Assembly (NCBI RefSeq): GCF_019793435.1
Contig: NZ_JAILYH010000004.1
Location: 62,001-126,000 of the forward strand
Length of the DNA stretch: 64,000 nt
Direction: 5' to 3'
Source: Rhizobium redzepovicii
GTDB taxonomy: Bacteria; Pseudomonadota; Alphaproteobacteria; Rhizobiales; Rhizobiaceae
Shown: in pieces, positions 8,470-18,141 of the stretch
How positions within the stretch are numbered: position 1 is the first letter of the stretch
Layout of the letters: the number at the start of each line of letters is the position of its first letter
Translations under genes and position numbers: made by a program
The notes under the pieces: generated by a model
The model's input: only the letters and a program-made list of their open reading frames with translations
Database searches by the model: none
Told to the model about the DNA's origin: nothing

Positions 8470-9432
8470 TCACGTGCGCTTGACGCAGCGAAATCCGACA
8501 TGACTTGTCGACGTGTCCTCAGGCTCGGCATGTCTGGCGGCGGGACGATAGCGCCTGCAGTAGTTCGGCGCGCAGAGGTGGGATCCGCCCTTGAGCACGC
8601 GCCGGGGGATCCTGATGTCTGGCATCCCCGGATCATAGCTGGCGTCGGCGTCGCCTCCGCGGGGATTGATGGGGATGCAGCATGAATGGCTGGCAGGCTC
8701 GGGATGGCGTGCCGACCAGAAGTCAGAGGTCCATTCCCAGACGTTGCCGATCATGTCGTAGATGCCGTAGCCGTTTGATGGAAAGGATCCGACAGGGGAC
8801 GTTCTATCTGCACCGGCGGGCTTGGTGCTCTGCGTAGGGAAGGTGCCCTGCCAGGTGTTGGCCATCAGCTTTCCTTCCGGGATCAACTCGTCGCCCCAGG
8901 CAAATTCGGCATCATCAAGGCCGCCGCGCGCCGCCAGTTCCCACTCGGCCTCGGTCGGCAGATCTTTTCCCGCCCAAGCCGCATAAGCCTTGGCGTCGCT
9001 ATAGGCGATATGAACGACGGGATGATCGAGCTTGCCGCGGATGTCCGTGCGACCACCGTAGGGGTGTCGCCAGTCCGCTCCGAACTTGAACGACCACCAC
9101 TGCGTAATGTCGGGACCGACGACGGTTTTCGGCGGCGTGAACACCAGCGATCCGGCTCGCAGCATTTTGGAGAGCGCTCCAGCATAGTCCTCGGCACGGG
9201 GCGCCCTTTCGGCGACGGTCACATGTCCGGTGGCTTTGACGAATGAGGCGAACTGGCGGTTGGTGACGGGGGTGGCGTCGATCCAGAAGCCGTCGACCGT
9301 CACCGGATGGGCAGGAGCCTCCTCCACATAATGCTTGTCCGAACCCATGGTGAAGGTATGGCCGGCCACCCAGACTAGGCCCTGAAATCCCGCGTCGTCC
9401 ACCGCGCGCCGGTCAGGTATCATTTTCGTCAC
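8470..9432 (-). CDS. Formylglycine-generating enzyme (sulfatase-modifying factor)
   Basis: The 320-aa product is a typical FGE-sulfatase domain protein. It opens with WVAGHTFTMGSD, contains DATPVTNRQFASFV, then LPTEAEWELAARGG, GNVWEWTSDF, and closes with GGSHLCAPNYCRRYRPAARH (exactly the two active-site cysteines, C-x4-C, that bind copper and O2 in this family) and HVGFRCV. It oxidises the cysteine of the CxPxR motif in sulfatases to formylglycine. No signal peptide is evident, so it should act in the cytoplasm before the sulfatase is exported. It is upstream of the sulfatase gene on the same strand, separated by about 200 bp with a separate box. Confidence 0.95.
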   Translation of the reverse strand: MTKMIPDRRAVDDAGFQGLVWVAGHTFTMGSDKHYVEEAPAHPVTVDGFWIDATPVTNRQFASFVKATGHVTVAERAPRAEDYAGALSKMLRAGSLVFTPPKTVVGPDITQWWSFKFGADWRHPYGGRTDIRGKLDHPVVHIAYSDAKAYAAWAGKDLPTEAEWELAARGGLDDAEFAWGDELIPEGKLMANTWQGTFPTQSTKPAGADRTSPVGSFPSNGYGIYDMIGNVWEWTSDFWSARHPEPASHSCCIPINPRGGDADASYDPGMPDIRIPRRVLKGGSHLCAPNYCRRYRPAARHAEPEDTSTSHVGFRCVKRT

Positions 9433-9518
9433 CCTCGCTAGCGTATCGCCGTTTCATATAACGATGCGTGCCGCTGATCTCCGATCAGGATAACTACCCC
9501 CCACAGCCGCGTTCTTGA

Positions 9519-9532
9519 AGTAGGTTACAGTA
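9519..9532 (-). promoter_or_regulatory. Cluster box 5 (TACTGTAACCTACT), upstream of the FGE gene
   Basis: The minus strand reads TACTGTAACCTACT, a full match to TACnGTAnnnTAC plus T, 86 bp upstream of the ATG at 9432. It differs from box 1 at only two positions, although the flanking DNA is unrelated. Role inferred. Confidence 0.55.
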
Positions 9533-9673
9533 AGATACGACCGCGGAATTCGATCGAGCCAGGTAGAAGTTGCGGCGATGATATCGCGTCGACACTGATG
9601 TCGCCTGCCACGCCATTGCTGTTCTGAACGGCTTTCGCCCGGATATTTGTTCCTGGCTAAACGCGGATCCGTC

Positions 9674-9687
9674 AGTAGGCTACGGTA
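9674..9687 (-). promoter_or_regulatory. Cluster box 6 (TACCGTAGCCTACT), distal box of the FGE promoter
   Basis: The minus strand reads TACCGTAGCCTACT, a full match, 241 bp upstream of the FGE ATG and 155 bp from box 5. It has the same orientation as the other five. It could be a second site for the same regulator, or could serve a divergent transcript to the right. Confidence 0.5.
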
Positions 9688-10013
9688 ACCTGCTTGCTCT
9701 CCTTATGTTTGCCGTAGCTTATATACGCGCCGAGGCAAGCCGACAGTCCCTAGTGTTTTCAACGCGGCATGCAAGCCCGATCTATCGCGATCTTCACGAG
9801 ATGACCCTTCAGGAACTGCTTGGGATGCAATCACGCATCGCCATAGCAGGTGCGGAATCGGAGTCGCCTGAGGCGGATTTGAGGTTCTTCGGTCATCCGG
9901 ACATGTGTGGAAGTCCAGCTTTCATTCAGGCAATGACCGAAGTCTGGGAGGAGATTGTGGGGCTACTTCCTCTAAGATCACTCGTAAAAAAGTCCCGTCC
10001 GCTGCGCCCTCGT

Positions 10014-10055
10014 AAAAAATCCATCGGTCCAGATCGCAATCTAGACCGATGGATT
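10014..10055 (-). terminator. Rho-independent terminator of nrdJ
   Basis: A 12-bp perfect inverted repeat (10018-10029 with 10044-10055; arm AATCCATCGGTC) is extended by one mismatch and four more pairs around a CGCA loop. In the minus direction it is followed by six T residues. It lies 63 bp after the nrdJ stop codon. No T-run follows on the plus side. Confidence 0.85.
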
Positions 10056-10117
10056 CTGTGTCATAAAAGTGGCGCTATGTCATAACGCTTGTCGCGCCAG
10101 AGGAACTCCGAGAGTCT

Positions 10118-13100
10118 TCAGCTGCACCCGCTCGTCGCACCGCACGTGTCGCACTTCTCGCAGGTCCCATTCCGCACCATCGTGAAGTTCTGGCACTCCG
10201 AGCACATGTTGCCGGTATAACCCTGCATAATCGAGCGCTGGCGGCGTTCGGCTTCCACCTTTTTGGCTTCGGTCTTCGCCGTTGCCGCGTCCGCTGCCGC
10301 CTTGTCGGAGAAAAGGGCGGTGGCGTCGCTGGTGATTTCCTCAGTTACCTCTTCGGCGATCTCTTCGGCCAATTCCTTGGCGCGCTCCTCGTAGTCGCGC
10401 TTGAAGGCGACGATTTCGGAAGTGGAGATGGCTGCGGTCGGTTCCAGTTTGCGGGCAGCACTGCCGGCAAAGGCGGTGACCGTGCCGGTGGAAGCGGCGC
10501 GGGCAGGGGCTGCAGTGGCAGCACCCTTGGGTTCGCCGGCCTGGCGTTCGCCGCCGGTGCCGGACACCAGCGTCGGCTTGTAGCCGCGGGTCCAGCCGGT
10601 CGACAGCAGGTTGGTCTTGCCTTCCTGGATGCCCTTGCCGAGTGCGGTGTTGGAGAAATCCGACGTATCGACATGGGCGAGGTCATGACGGCCGAGATAG
10701 GAGACGGCAAGCTCGCGGAAGACATAGTCGAGGATCGAGGTAGCGTTCTTGATCGCGTCGTTGCCGATGACCATGCCGGCCGGCTCGAACTTGGTGAAGG
10801 TGAAGGCCTCGACATATTCTTCGAGCGGCACGCCATATTGCAGGCCGAGCGAGATGGCGATGGCGAAATTGTTCATCATCGCCCGGAAGGCAGCGCCTTC
10901 CTTGTGCATGTCGATGAAGATCTCGCCGAGGCGGCCGTCGCCGAATTCACCGGTGCGCAGATAGACCTTGTGTCCGCCGACGGCGGCCTTCTGGGTATAG
11001 CCCTGGCGGCGGTTCGGCAGCTTCTCGCGTTCACGCGAAACGCGTTCGATCACCCGCTCGATGATCTTTTCGGTGATGGTGACGGCCTGGGCGGCGACGG
11101 GCGCCTGCAGCAGGTCCTCCAGCGCATCCTCGTCGTCCTCGTCCTCGATCAGCGAGGCATTGAGCGGCTGCGACAGCTTCGAGCCGTCGCGATAGAGCGC
11201 GTTCGCCTTGAGGCCGAGTTTCCAGGAGAGCAGATAGGCGTTCTTGCAATCCTCGACGGTCGCCTCATTCGGCATGTTGATCGTCTTGGAAATCGCACCC
11301 GAGATGAAGGGCTGGGCAGCAGCCATCATCCGGATATGGCTTTCCACCGAGAGGTAGCGCTTGCCGATTTTGCCGCAGGGATTGGCGCAATCGAAGACCG
11401 GCAGATGCTCGGCCTTCAGGAAGGGCGCGCCTTCCAGCGTCATCGCGCCGCAGACATGGATGTTGGCGGCTTCGATGTCCTTCTTCGAGAAGCCCATATG
11501 GTCGAGCAGGTTGAAGCTCATGTCGGCGAGCTGTTCGTCGGAAACCTTCAGCTTCTCCTTGAGGAAGTCGGCGCCGAGCGTCCACTGGTTGAAGACGAAC
11601 TTGATGTCGAAGGCGCTCTTCAGCGCCGCATTGACGGCTTCCACCTTCTCGTCGGTCAAGCCCTTGGCCTTCAGCGTCGACGGGTTGATCGCCGGTGCTT
11701 GGTTCAGGTTGCCGTGGCCGACGGCATAGGCCTCGATTTCGGCGATCTGGCTCTCGGAATAGCCGAGCGTACGCAGCGCGTCGGGCACGGCGCGGTTGAT
11801 GATCTTGAAGTAGCCGCCGCCGGCGAGCTTCTTGAACTTGACGAGGGCGAAGTCGGGCTCGATGCCTGTCGTGTCGCAATCCATGACGAGACCGATCGTG
11901 CCTGTGGGGGCGATGACCGAGACCTGGGCATTGCGGTAGCCATGCTGTTCGCCGAGCGCGAGCGCCTTGTCCCAGGCCGATTTGGCGTGGGCGGCAAGAT
12001 CCTGATCCGGGTTTTCCGAATGGATCAGCGCGACCGGGTCGATCGACAGCGCCTCATAGCCGGAGGTTTCGCCGTAAGCGGCGCGGCGATGGTTGCGAAT
12101 GACCCTGAGCATGCTGTCGCGGTTCGGCGCGAAGTTCGGGAAGGGGCCGAGCTCGGCAGCCATTTCGGCCGAGGTCGCATAGCATATGCCGGTCATGATC
12201 GCGGTCAGCGAACCGGCAATGGCGCGGGCCTCAGTGGAGTCATAGGGAATGCCCGACGACATCAGCAGGCCGCCGATATTGGCGTAGCCGAGCCCGAGCG
12301 TGCGGTATTCATAGGAGAGTTCGGCAATGCGCTTCGACGGGAACTGCGCCATCATGACCGAGACTTCGAGCACGACAGTCCACAGGCGAACGGCGTGTTC
12401 GTAATCGGCGATATTGATGCGCTTGGTGGCCTTATCCTTGAACTGCAGCAGGTTCAGCGAGGCAAGGTTGCAGGCGGTGTCGTCGAGGAACATGTATTCC
12501 GAGCACGGGTTCGAGCCGCGGATCGGGCCGCCGGCGGGCGAGGTGTGCCAGTCGTTCATCGTCGTGTTGAAGTGGATGCCAGGATCGGCCGAGGCCCAGG
12601 CGGCGTAGGAAATCGTTTCCCAGAGATCGCGCGCCTTCAGCGTCTTCATCACCCGGCCGTCCTTGCGGGCGGTCAGCTTCCATTCGCCGTCATTTTCCAC
12701 GGCGCGCAGGAAGTCGTCCTTGATCGAGACGGAGTTGTTGGAGTTCTGGCCGGAGACCGTGAGATAGGCTTCCGAATCCCAATCCGTGTCGTAGGTCTTG
12801 AATTGAAGATCCTTGTAGCCCTGGCGGGCGAACTGGATGACGCGCTGGACGTAGTTCTCCGGAACCTGGTCCTTCTTGGCGGCGCGGATTTCGCGCTTCA
12901 GGGCAGGGTTCTTGGCCGGATCGAAGCAGTCGCCGTTGTCGCCACCTTCGCAATTGAAGCAGGCTTTCATGATCGTCTTCAGGTGCCGGGCGACGACCTT
13001 CGAGCCGGTGACGAGGGCTGCGACCTTCTGTTCTTCCTTGACCTTCCAGTTGATGTATTCCTCGATATCGGGATGGTCGATATCGACGACCACCATCTTG

Positions 13101-13933
13101 GCGGCGCGGCGCGTCGTGCCGCCCGATTTGATGGCGCCGGCGGCGCGGTCGCCGATCTTCAGGAAGCTCATCAGGCCGGAGGAGCGGCCGCCGCCGGAAA
13201 GCTTTTCGCCTTCGCCGCGCAGCATCGAGAAGTTGGAGCCGGTGCCGGAGCCGTATTTGAACAGGCGCGCCTCACGCACCCACAGATCCATGATACCGCC
13301 TTCGTTGACGAGATCGTCCTCGACCGACTGGATGAAGCAGGCATGGGGCTGCGGATGTTCGTAGGCCGACTTGGACTTGGTCAGCTTGCCGGTGAAGGGG
13401 TCGACATAGAAATGGCCCTGGCCGGGACCGTCAATGCCGTAGGCCCAATGCAGGCCGGTGTTGAACCACTGCGGCGAGTTCGGCGCAACGCGCTGGGTGG
13501 CGAGCATATAGGCAAGCTCGTCCTTGAAGGCCGCCGCATCTTCTTCGGACGAGAAATAGCCGCCCTTCCAACCCCAATAGGTCCAGGTGCCGGCAAGGCG
13601 GTCGAAGACCTGGCGCGCATCGATCTCGGAGCCGGTCTGCTCATCCTTGGACAGGGTCTTCAGCGCCGCATCGTCGGGAACGGAGCGCCACAGGAAGGAA
13701 GGAACGTCGTTTTCCTCCACCTTCTTCAGCCGGGTGGGGACGCCGGCCTTGCGGAAATACTTCTGCGCCAGAACATCGGTCGCGACCTGGGAGAACTGGG
13801 CGGGAACGTCGATATTCTCGAGGCGGAACACGATCGAACCATCGGGGTTCTTGATCTCGCTGGTCGCCTTGCGGAATTCGATATCCGCATAGGCGCCTTG
13901 GCCGGCCTTCGTGAAACGACGTTCGATGCGCAT
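10118..13933 (-). CDS. nrdJ: Vitamin B12-dependent ribonucleotide reductase (class II)
   Basis: The start is set at ATG 13933 ([11 protein letters not shown]), since the upstream 11 codons are unlike the family. The 1271-aa product reduces ribonucleotides to deoxyribonucleotides using adenosylcobalamin. Visible family features are [20 protein letters not shown], the substrate-site [15 protein letters not shown] with an active-site Cys, the APTGTIG loop, [14 protein letters not shown], a KxxxR-rich insertion, and a C-terminal zinc-ribbon-like tail ([16 protein letters not shown]) that carries redox-active cysteines. Size and tail match the long alphaproteobacterial NrdJ. It stands alone, with a terminator just downstream and a possible NrdR box upstream. 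Confidence 0.97.
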   Translation of the reverse strand: MRIERRFTKAGQGAYADIEFRKATSEIKNPDGSIVFRLENIDVPAQFSQVATDVLAQKYFRKAGVPTRLKKVEENDVPSFLWRSVPDDAALKTLSKDEQTGSEIDARQVFDRLAGTWTYWGWKGGYFSSEEDAAAFKDELAYMLATQRVAPNSPQWFNTGLHWAYGIDGPGQGHFYVDPFTGKLTKSKSAYEHPQPHACFIQSVEDDLVNEGGIMDLWVREARLFKYGSGTGSNFSMLRGEGEKLSGGGRSSGLMSFLKIGDRAAGAIKSGGTTRRAAKMVVVDIDHPDIEEYINWKVKEEQKVAALVTGSKVVARHLKTIMKACFNCEGGDNGDCFDPAKNPALKREIRAAKKDQVPENYVQRVIQFARQGYKDLQFKTYDTDWDSEAYLTVSGQNSNNSVSIKDDFLRAVENDGEWKLTARKDGRVMKTLKARDLWETISYAAWASADPGIHFNTTMNDWHTSPAGGPIRGSNPCSEYMFLDDTACNLASLNLLQFKDKATKRINIADYEHAVRLWTVVLEVSVMMAQFPSKRIAELSYEYRTLGLGYANIGGLLMSSGIPYDSTEARAIAGSLTAIMTGICYATSAEMAAELGPFPNFAPNRDSMLRVIRNHRRAAYGETSGYEALSIDPVALIHSENPDQDLAAHAKSAWDKALALGEQHGYRNAQVSVIAPTGTIGLVMDCDTTGIEPDFALVKFKKLAGGGYFKIINRAVPDALRTLGYSESQIAEIEAYAVGHGNLNQAPAINPSTLKAKGLTDEKVEAVNAALKSAFDIKFVFNQWTLGADFLKEKLKVSDEQLADMSFNLLDHMGFSKKDIEAANIHVCGAMTLEGAPFLKAEHLPVFDCANPCGKIGKRYLSVESHIRMMAAAQPFISGAISKTINMPNEATVEDCKNAYLLSWKLGLKANALYRDGSKLSQPLNASLIEDEDDEDALEDLLQAPVAAQAVTITEKIIERVIERVSREREKLPNRRQGYTQKAAVGGHKVYLRTGEFGDGRLGEIFIDMHKEGAAFRAMMNNFAIAISLGLQYGVPLEEYVEAFTFTKFEPAGMVIGNDAIKNATSILDYVFRELAVSYLGRHDLAHVDTSDFSNTALGKGIQEGKTNLLSTGWTRGYKPTLVSGTGGERQAGEPKGAATAAPARAASTGTVTAFAGSAARKLEPTAAISTSEIVAFKRDYEERAKELAEEIAEEVTEEITSDATALFSDKAAADAATAKTEAKKVEAERRQRSIMQGYTGNMCSECQNFTMVRNGTCEKCDTCGATSGCS

Positions 13934-14523
13934 GGTCTTGACCTCGTGTTGGCGCCCAGTCCCCACGACCGGGGCGCAAAATTCCTATCCGGCGGCACAT
14001 TGTCGTCGTGCAGCCAGTCTCGTTTCCGTATTGTCACAGGGGTGTCATCCGGAGATGTCCTTCCTGTATCTTGTGGTGATGGTGGCTGCAAACGCTAAAT
14101 ATAGTATTAACAGCTTATTATCGCCAGTCCCGACGTCACTTTTTTTGGAGGCTGAAAATCGCGCAGAGATCCTGTCAGGCCTGACACCGTTCCCGGCCAG
14201 TCGCCCTGATTCCGCGTCCTAATTTTCAATAGGGAACCGGGCTCGTTACCTCCGGTCCTGTCGCCGCCGCAACATCAGGGACAGTAAGTTTGAAACGGGT
14301 GATTCCGTCAAGGGCTGGCCGTTAATTGATTGCTAACCACAACATCTTGTGGATGCGCCTGTGGAGATTGGGGAAAGCCGGGGAGCCCTGAAATTACAAT
14401 GGCTTGCAGGCGCTGCCGGCCAAGGAAAATGCCGGAACCACAAAAAAGCGTCCTGCGGCAAATCTTGTGATGGCATTTCCCGTGCAAATGCGCATGCCGA
14501 TTCGGCGCCGAATTCAGCCCTCT
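13934..14523. other. Intergenic region upstream of nrdJ
   Basis: About 590 bp lie between the nrdJ start and the end of the next minus-strand gene. It is AT-richer than its surroundings around 14090-14130, where a possible NrdR operator is found. I see no cobalamin riboswitch, no RNA gene and no supported coding frame. Confidence 0.5.
14095..14104. promoter_or_regulatory. Possible NrdR box upstream of nrdJ
   Basis: The sequence CTAAATATAG fits the NrdR core CwAtATaTwG with one change at a weakly conserved position. It is 162 bp upstream of the nrdJ start. NrdR normally binds paired boxes; the only second candidate (14114-14123, CTTATTATCG) is poor. Identification rests on the motif and on the gene it precedes. 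Confidence 0.35.
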
Positions 14524-15111
14524 TCAGAGCGCGTCGATGGCGATGGTGACGGTGGCGACGCCGATCGCCTTGTCCTCTTCGTCAATGACGACGAAGCTCG
14601 CCTGCGTTTCGAGCATCTGGGTGGATTGGTTGCGTTCCGCCCGGTCGATGAAGATCTCTCGCGAGCCGTCGGCGAAGGTTCTGAGGTATTTCTCCTCGTC
14701 GCCCTGCCAGTAGTCGGCGGTGATGGTGCTTTGCCCCACATTCAGTCCATGACTGTCGGTGACGAAAAATTCGACGATCGCCCCCTGCGAGGCGTCCTGC
14801 CTGGTTTTCAGGTAGTTCGACACGGATTTGTCGAGCAGCAGCTGGACCATCTGCAGATGGTGCCGATCGACCTCCGACCGATAGGTCTCATCGAGGACCC
14901 GCATGTCGATTTCGCTGACATCGGTGAATTTGGCATTCTGCTCGGCGATGGCTTTCAGCACCAACGGCGTTTCCACCATCGGCCGGATCCGCGTCTCGAC
15001 ATAGTCGCGCACCAGGGGAACATAGGCAGGCTCGGCGCGGGCAGGCGTGAGGGGAAGCAGACATGCCGCCAGCCCGACGGCAACCACCGCAACATGTCCC
15101 CACCGCGCCAT
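14524..15111 (-). CDS. Exported PDC/Cache-like sensor domain protein
   Basis: The 195-aa product has a clear signal peptide (residues 1-26, ending ARAEP). The mature part starts with VRDYVETRIRPMVE, a long helix as in Cache/PDC ligand-binding domains. It continues with VEFFVTDSHGLNVGQS and DYWQGDEEKYLRTF, the strand and loop seen in the pocket of such domains. There is no transducer domain, so it is probably a free periplasmic binding protein or partner of a membrane sensor elsewhere. It stands alone between nrdJ and gpt. The assignment is by resemblance. Confidence 0.65.
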   Translation of the reverse strand: MARWGHVAVVAVGLAACLLPLTPARAEPAYVPLVRDYVETRIRPMVETPLVLKAIAEQNAKFTDVSEIDMRVLDETYRSEVDRHHLQMVQLLLDKSVSNYLKTRQDASQGAIVEFFVTDSHGLNVGQSTITADYWQGDEEKYLRTFADGSREIFIDRAERNQSTQMLETQASFVVIDEEDKAIGVATVTIAIDAL

Positions 15112-15304
15112 CGTCGTTTCCTTCTACCGCATCGTTTGCTGCACGCTTTAAGCGCAGTTTGATACGATTCGCAGCTGCCGAGTTTATGCGAATAAGTTAA
15201 AATAGATGTGCAGATCCCGATAGCGGATTCAGGAAACCTCGCCGACAAAAACTGGAACAATTTCAAGTGGTAAATACGAGGGGTGCGCGCTGCGACCTAT
15301 GGGC

Positions 15305-15799
15305 TCAGCGCGGCCCCTTGGCGATCGGCTCCTGGTAGGTGAAGCCCATGTCCCAAGGGAAGTAGATCCACGTATCCTGGCTCACCTCGGTGATGAAGGT
15401 ATCGACCGTCGGAACACCCTTCGGCTTTGCATAGACGCAAGCGAAATGCGCCCGCGGCAGCATGGTGCGCACCTGGTCGGCGGTCTTGCCGGTGTCCGTC
15501 AGATCGTCGACGACGAGCACGCCTTCGCCGCCGTTTTCGGCGAGCTCGGGCGCTATTCCCTTGAGCAGCGTCATGTCGCCCTGGTTGACGTAGTCATGAT
15601 AGGAGGCGACGCAGACGGTCTCGATCAGCCGGATGTTCAGTTCGCGCGAGATGATCGCGGCCGGAACGAGGCCGCCGCGGGTGATGCAGACGATCGCCTT
15701 GAACGTTTGATCGAGGCCGGCAAGCCGCCAGGCAAGGGCGCGCGCATCGCGGTGGAACTGATCCCAGGAGACGGGAAAGGCTTTATCGGGAAGGGACAT
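15305..15799 (-). CDS. gpt: Xanthine (guanine) phosphoribosyltransferase
   Basis: The start is set at ATG 15799 ([10 protein letters not shown]), preceded by GGAGCAGCCCG; an ATG at 15817 lacks a ribosome site. The 164-aa enzyme salvages xanthine and guanine with PRPP to form XMP/GMP. It has [18 protein letters not shown] near the N-terminus and the PRPP loop [14 protein letters not shown]. The length matches Gpt of other Proteobacteria. It is a single-gene unit on the minus strand. Confidence 0.93.
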   Translation of the reverse strand: MSLPDKAFPVSWDQFHRDARALAWRLAGLDQTFKAIVCITRGGLVPAAIISRELNIRLIETVCVASYHDYVNQGDMTLLKGIAPELAENGGEGVLVVDDLTDTGKTADQVRTMLPRAHFACVYAKPKGVPTVDTFITEVSQDTWIYFPWDMGFTYQEPIAKGPR

Positions 15800-16003
15800 C
15801 GGGCTGCTCCGCGGCATGAAAAATCAACACGCCGTTTGCCGGCGACCGGAGGGGCTTGAGGCGGCGATCGGCAAAACAAGAAATCGCGCGAGCCGGAACT
15901 GCGCGAGATCGCGCGCTGCACTGCGCGAGTTGTGCCGAGGCCCGAAGCCGTCATCGGTCGGCGCAATTAACGGAATTTGCCGGCAAAAGGCAAGAGCAGC
16001 CGA

Positions 16004-16846
16004 TCAACGCGACAGAAGCGTCAGCGCCGTCATCGATTGCAGCAAGGTCCTCGTCGTGCCGCCGAAGATCATCTGCCAGAGCCAGGAATGGGTATAGGCG
16101 CCCATCACGAGAAGATCGATGCTGTTGTCCGAAAGCCGGTTCTCGATGACGTGCGAGGTGTTTTTATCCACGCTTCGAGCCGTCGAAAGCGTCGTCTTCA
16201 CGCCGTGGCGGGCGAGCGTGGCGGCGATATCGGTGCCTGCCGTCAGCGGCGACTGCAGTGCGGTGTCGGCCGGATCGACCGACAAGATCTCCACCGCGTC
16301 GGCCGCCTTCAGGATAGGCAGCGCGTCGAAGGTCGCGCGCGCTGCCTCCTTCGAGCCGTTCCAGGCGATCAGCACGCGCTTGATCGGCTTTGGCTGACGG
16401 ATGATGTAGGGGATTATCAGCACCGGCCGGCCGGTTTCGAAGAGAAAGCTGTCGACGTCGACATGGCTGTCGGAGGATTTGGCCGGATCGGCCTGCGAGG
16501 CGATCAGCAGATCGGCGCTGCGGGCGCTTTCGATCAGCGGTGCGGAGCCGTAGCCGATGGAGGTGGCAAAGCTGCGCCACTCCGAGGAACCGCCTGAGGC
16601 CTCAGCCTTGGCGCGAAAAATCCGCTCTACCGCGATCGTTTCGCCATGCGCCATATCCTGCAGCGCCTGCACGGCGACGGGATCGGGGATTTCCATCGGC
16701 GCCACCAGCGGTACGGCGGAGATGTTTTCGGCATGCAGGCCGATCACATGGGCGCCGCTTTCGGCGGCAATGGCAAAGGCGAAATCGGCGACGGCGGCGC
16801 TATTGTCTGCTGTATCGAGAATGGCGAGAATGGTTTTGTAAGACAT
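16004..16846 (-). CDS. Tandem universal stress protein (two Usp domains)
   Basis: The start is ATG 16846 (MSYKTILAILD). The 280-aa product has a degenerate Usp domain at ~1-150 and a second at ~155-280. The second begins IKRVLIAWNGSKEAARA and ends LLVMGAYTHSWLWQMIFGG, with the GxxGxxT-like tail of ATP-binding Usp proteins (FGGTTRTLL). It is a cytoplasmic stress protein of unknown ligand. It is transcribed alone between gpt and the CinA-like gene. Confidence 0.88.
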   Translation of the reverse strand: MSYKTILAILDTADNSAAVADFAFAIAAESGAHVIGLHAENISAVPLVAPMEIPDPVAVQALQDMAHGETIAVERIFRAKAEASGGSSEWRSFATSIGYGSAPLIESARSADLLIASQADPAKSSDSHVDVDSFLFETGRPVLIIPYIIRQPKPIKRVLIAWNGSKEAARATFDALPILKAADAVEILSVDPADTALQSPLTAGTDIAATLARHGVKTTLSTARSVDKNTSHVIENRLSDNSIDLLVMGAYTHSWLWQMIFGGTTRTLLQSMTALTLLSR

Positions 16847-16954
16847 ATCAATTCTCCTTGCGCTGAAATGGCGTGCGCGAGGGAAGGAATGCACCGGACC
16901 GTTCTTCCGTTCCTTGACGGGGATTAAGCCTGATCCCCGGTTCCGGTTATGCCC

Positions 16955-17731
16955 TCAAGCCTCGGCGGAATGGTTATCGGCGATGTCCTTCCTCTGGCGG
17001 ATGACGTCGATCATGTCTTGCACCGCGGCGCCGGCCGCATCGATTGCTGCCTGCGCGCGGCCACGCACGACGATCTCGGTCGAGAATTTCTGGCCGATAT
17101 AGCGGGGGTAGGAGCCGATGCTGGTTTCCGGATGGGCTTTCTGGATCGCCGTCAGGGGCGTACCGATCTCGCCTTCGCCGTAAGGGCAAGCGATGGCGAG
17201 CGAGAGCACCGGCGTTCCGGTTCGAAGCATCGGCAGCACATTGTCGACCATCGCCTGGAAGACCTGCGGCACGCCAGCCATCACGTGGACGTTGCCGATG
17301 ATGAAACCCGGCGCCGTCGACACCGGATTGGCAATATGGACAGATCCGCGCGGCATGCGCGCCATGCGCTGGCGCGCCTCGGTGAATTCCATCTCGCGGC
17401 GACGGTACATATCGGCCAGCAGCGTCATCGCCGTTTCGTCATATTCGCACGGCACCCCGAAGGCCTTGGCGATGGCATCGGCGGTGATGTCGTCATGCGT
17501 CGGCCCGATGCCCCCTGATGTGAAGACGTAATCATATTTGCCGCGAAGCGCGTTCAACGCCTCGACGATCGCCTCCTCATCGTCAGCGACGATGCGCACC
17601 TCCTTGAGATCGATACCGGAAAGCGTGAGCAGATCGGCGAGGTGGCCGATATTTTTGTCCTTGGTGCGGCCGGAAAGAAGTTCGTCGCCAATGGCGAGCA
17701 TGGCGGCGGTAACAACGGTGGCGTGGCTCAT
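16955..17731 (-). CDS. CinA/MoaB-like molybdopterin-binding domain protein
   Basis: The start is ATG 17731 (MSHATVVTAAM). The 258-aa product carries the MoCF/MoaB fold with LAIGDELLSGRTKDKN, then FTSGGIGPTHDDITADAIAKAF, the pterin-phosphate-binding signature. It lacks the C-terminal nicotinamide-nucleotide amidase domain of full-length CinA, as is common for the short COG1058 proteins. The biochemical role of the short form is not settled. Confidence 0.88.
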   Translation of the reverse strand: MSHATVVTAAMLAIGDELLSGRTKDKNIGHLADLLTLSGIDLKEVRIVADDEEAIVEALNALRGKYDYVFTSGGIGPTHDDITADAIAKAFGVPCEYDETAMTLLADMYRRREMEFTEARQRMARMPRGSVHIANPVSTAPGFIIGNVHVMAGVPQVFQAMVDNVLPMLRTGTPVLSLAIACPYGEGEIGTPLTAIQKAHPETSIGSYPRYIGQKFSTEIVVRGRAQAAIDAAGAAVQDMIDVIRQRKDIADNHSAEA

Positions 17732-18141
17732 GGGATGTTCCGTGATGTGAGGCTGGTGAATAGGTAGCGCCCTTCGGCCGCTTTGCAAACACTCGCCGAT
17801 GCGTCACTTTTACCGAAACTAAAACAACGAAGAATTCAAGTGCGGCTCGCTCCACGGCACCTCCAGCGGGCGTGGCGAAAGCGCTAGACGCCGACGAGCT
17901 ATAGTTCCCAGGTAATCACTGCGTCTCTCGGATTGCAGGCAAACGGTTTACAAGCTATGGCGGGTCTGTCGGCGACAAGGCAATTAGATCGAAGTGCAAA
18001 GCCCCCAAACCTTTTCAGCATTTCCCTACCTGGCGATGGATCGCTGCCTTCCAGATTTGCACACGATCCGGCAGTTCGCGCGCCGGAATCTACGCTGTCT
18101 TCGCAGTAAGCAATCGCAGTGGGGGAGAGGAACATAAGATC
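17732..18141. other. Intergenic region between the CinA-like gene and the polytopic membrane protein gene
   Basis: About 410 bp separate divergent genes. The base composition turns AT-richer from about 17800, which marks the left edge of the lower-GC islet. A short minus frame (17899-18135) has no ribosome site or recognisable domain and is not accepted. A GGAGAGG ribosome site ends the region in front of ATG 18142. Confidence 0.4.

Larger units (their letters stand above)
9433..10013. other. Long intergenic region with two cluster boxes and no convincing gene
   Basis: This stretch separates the FGE gene from the nrdJ terminator. It holds boxes 5 and 6, 155 bp apart. A plus-strand frame of 126 codons (9705-10085) is open but has no ribosome site, no recognisable domain, and its tail reads through the nrdJ terminator hairpin. 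I treat it as probably non-coding. Shorter starts such as ATG 9801 (MTLQELLGMQSR) remain possible. Confidence 0.4.

Noticed and set aside
9705..10085. A 126-codon frame between FGE and nrdJ
   Set aside because: No ribosome site or domain, and its end runs through the nrdJ terminator hairpin.
10673..14098. A very long plus-strand frame (1141 codons) opposite nrdJ
   Set aside because: It is the antisense shadow of nrdJ in high-GC DNA. It has no ribosome site and no recognisable domain.
13934..14523. A cobalamin riboswitch upstream of nrdJ
   Set aside because: No B12-box-like sequence (GCCACTG core) was found in the region.
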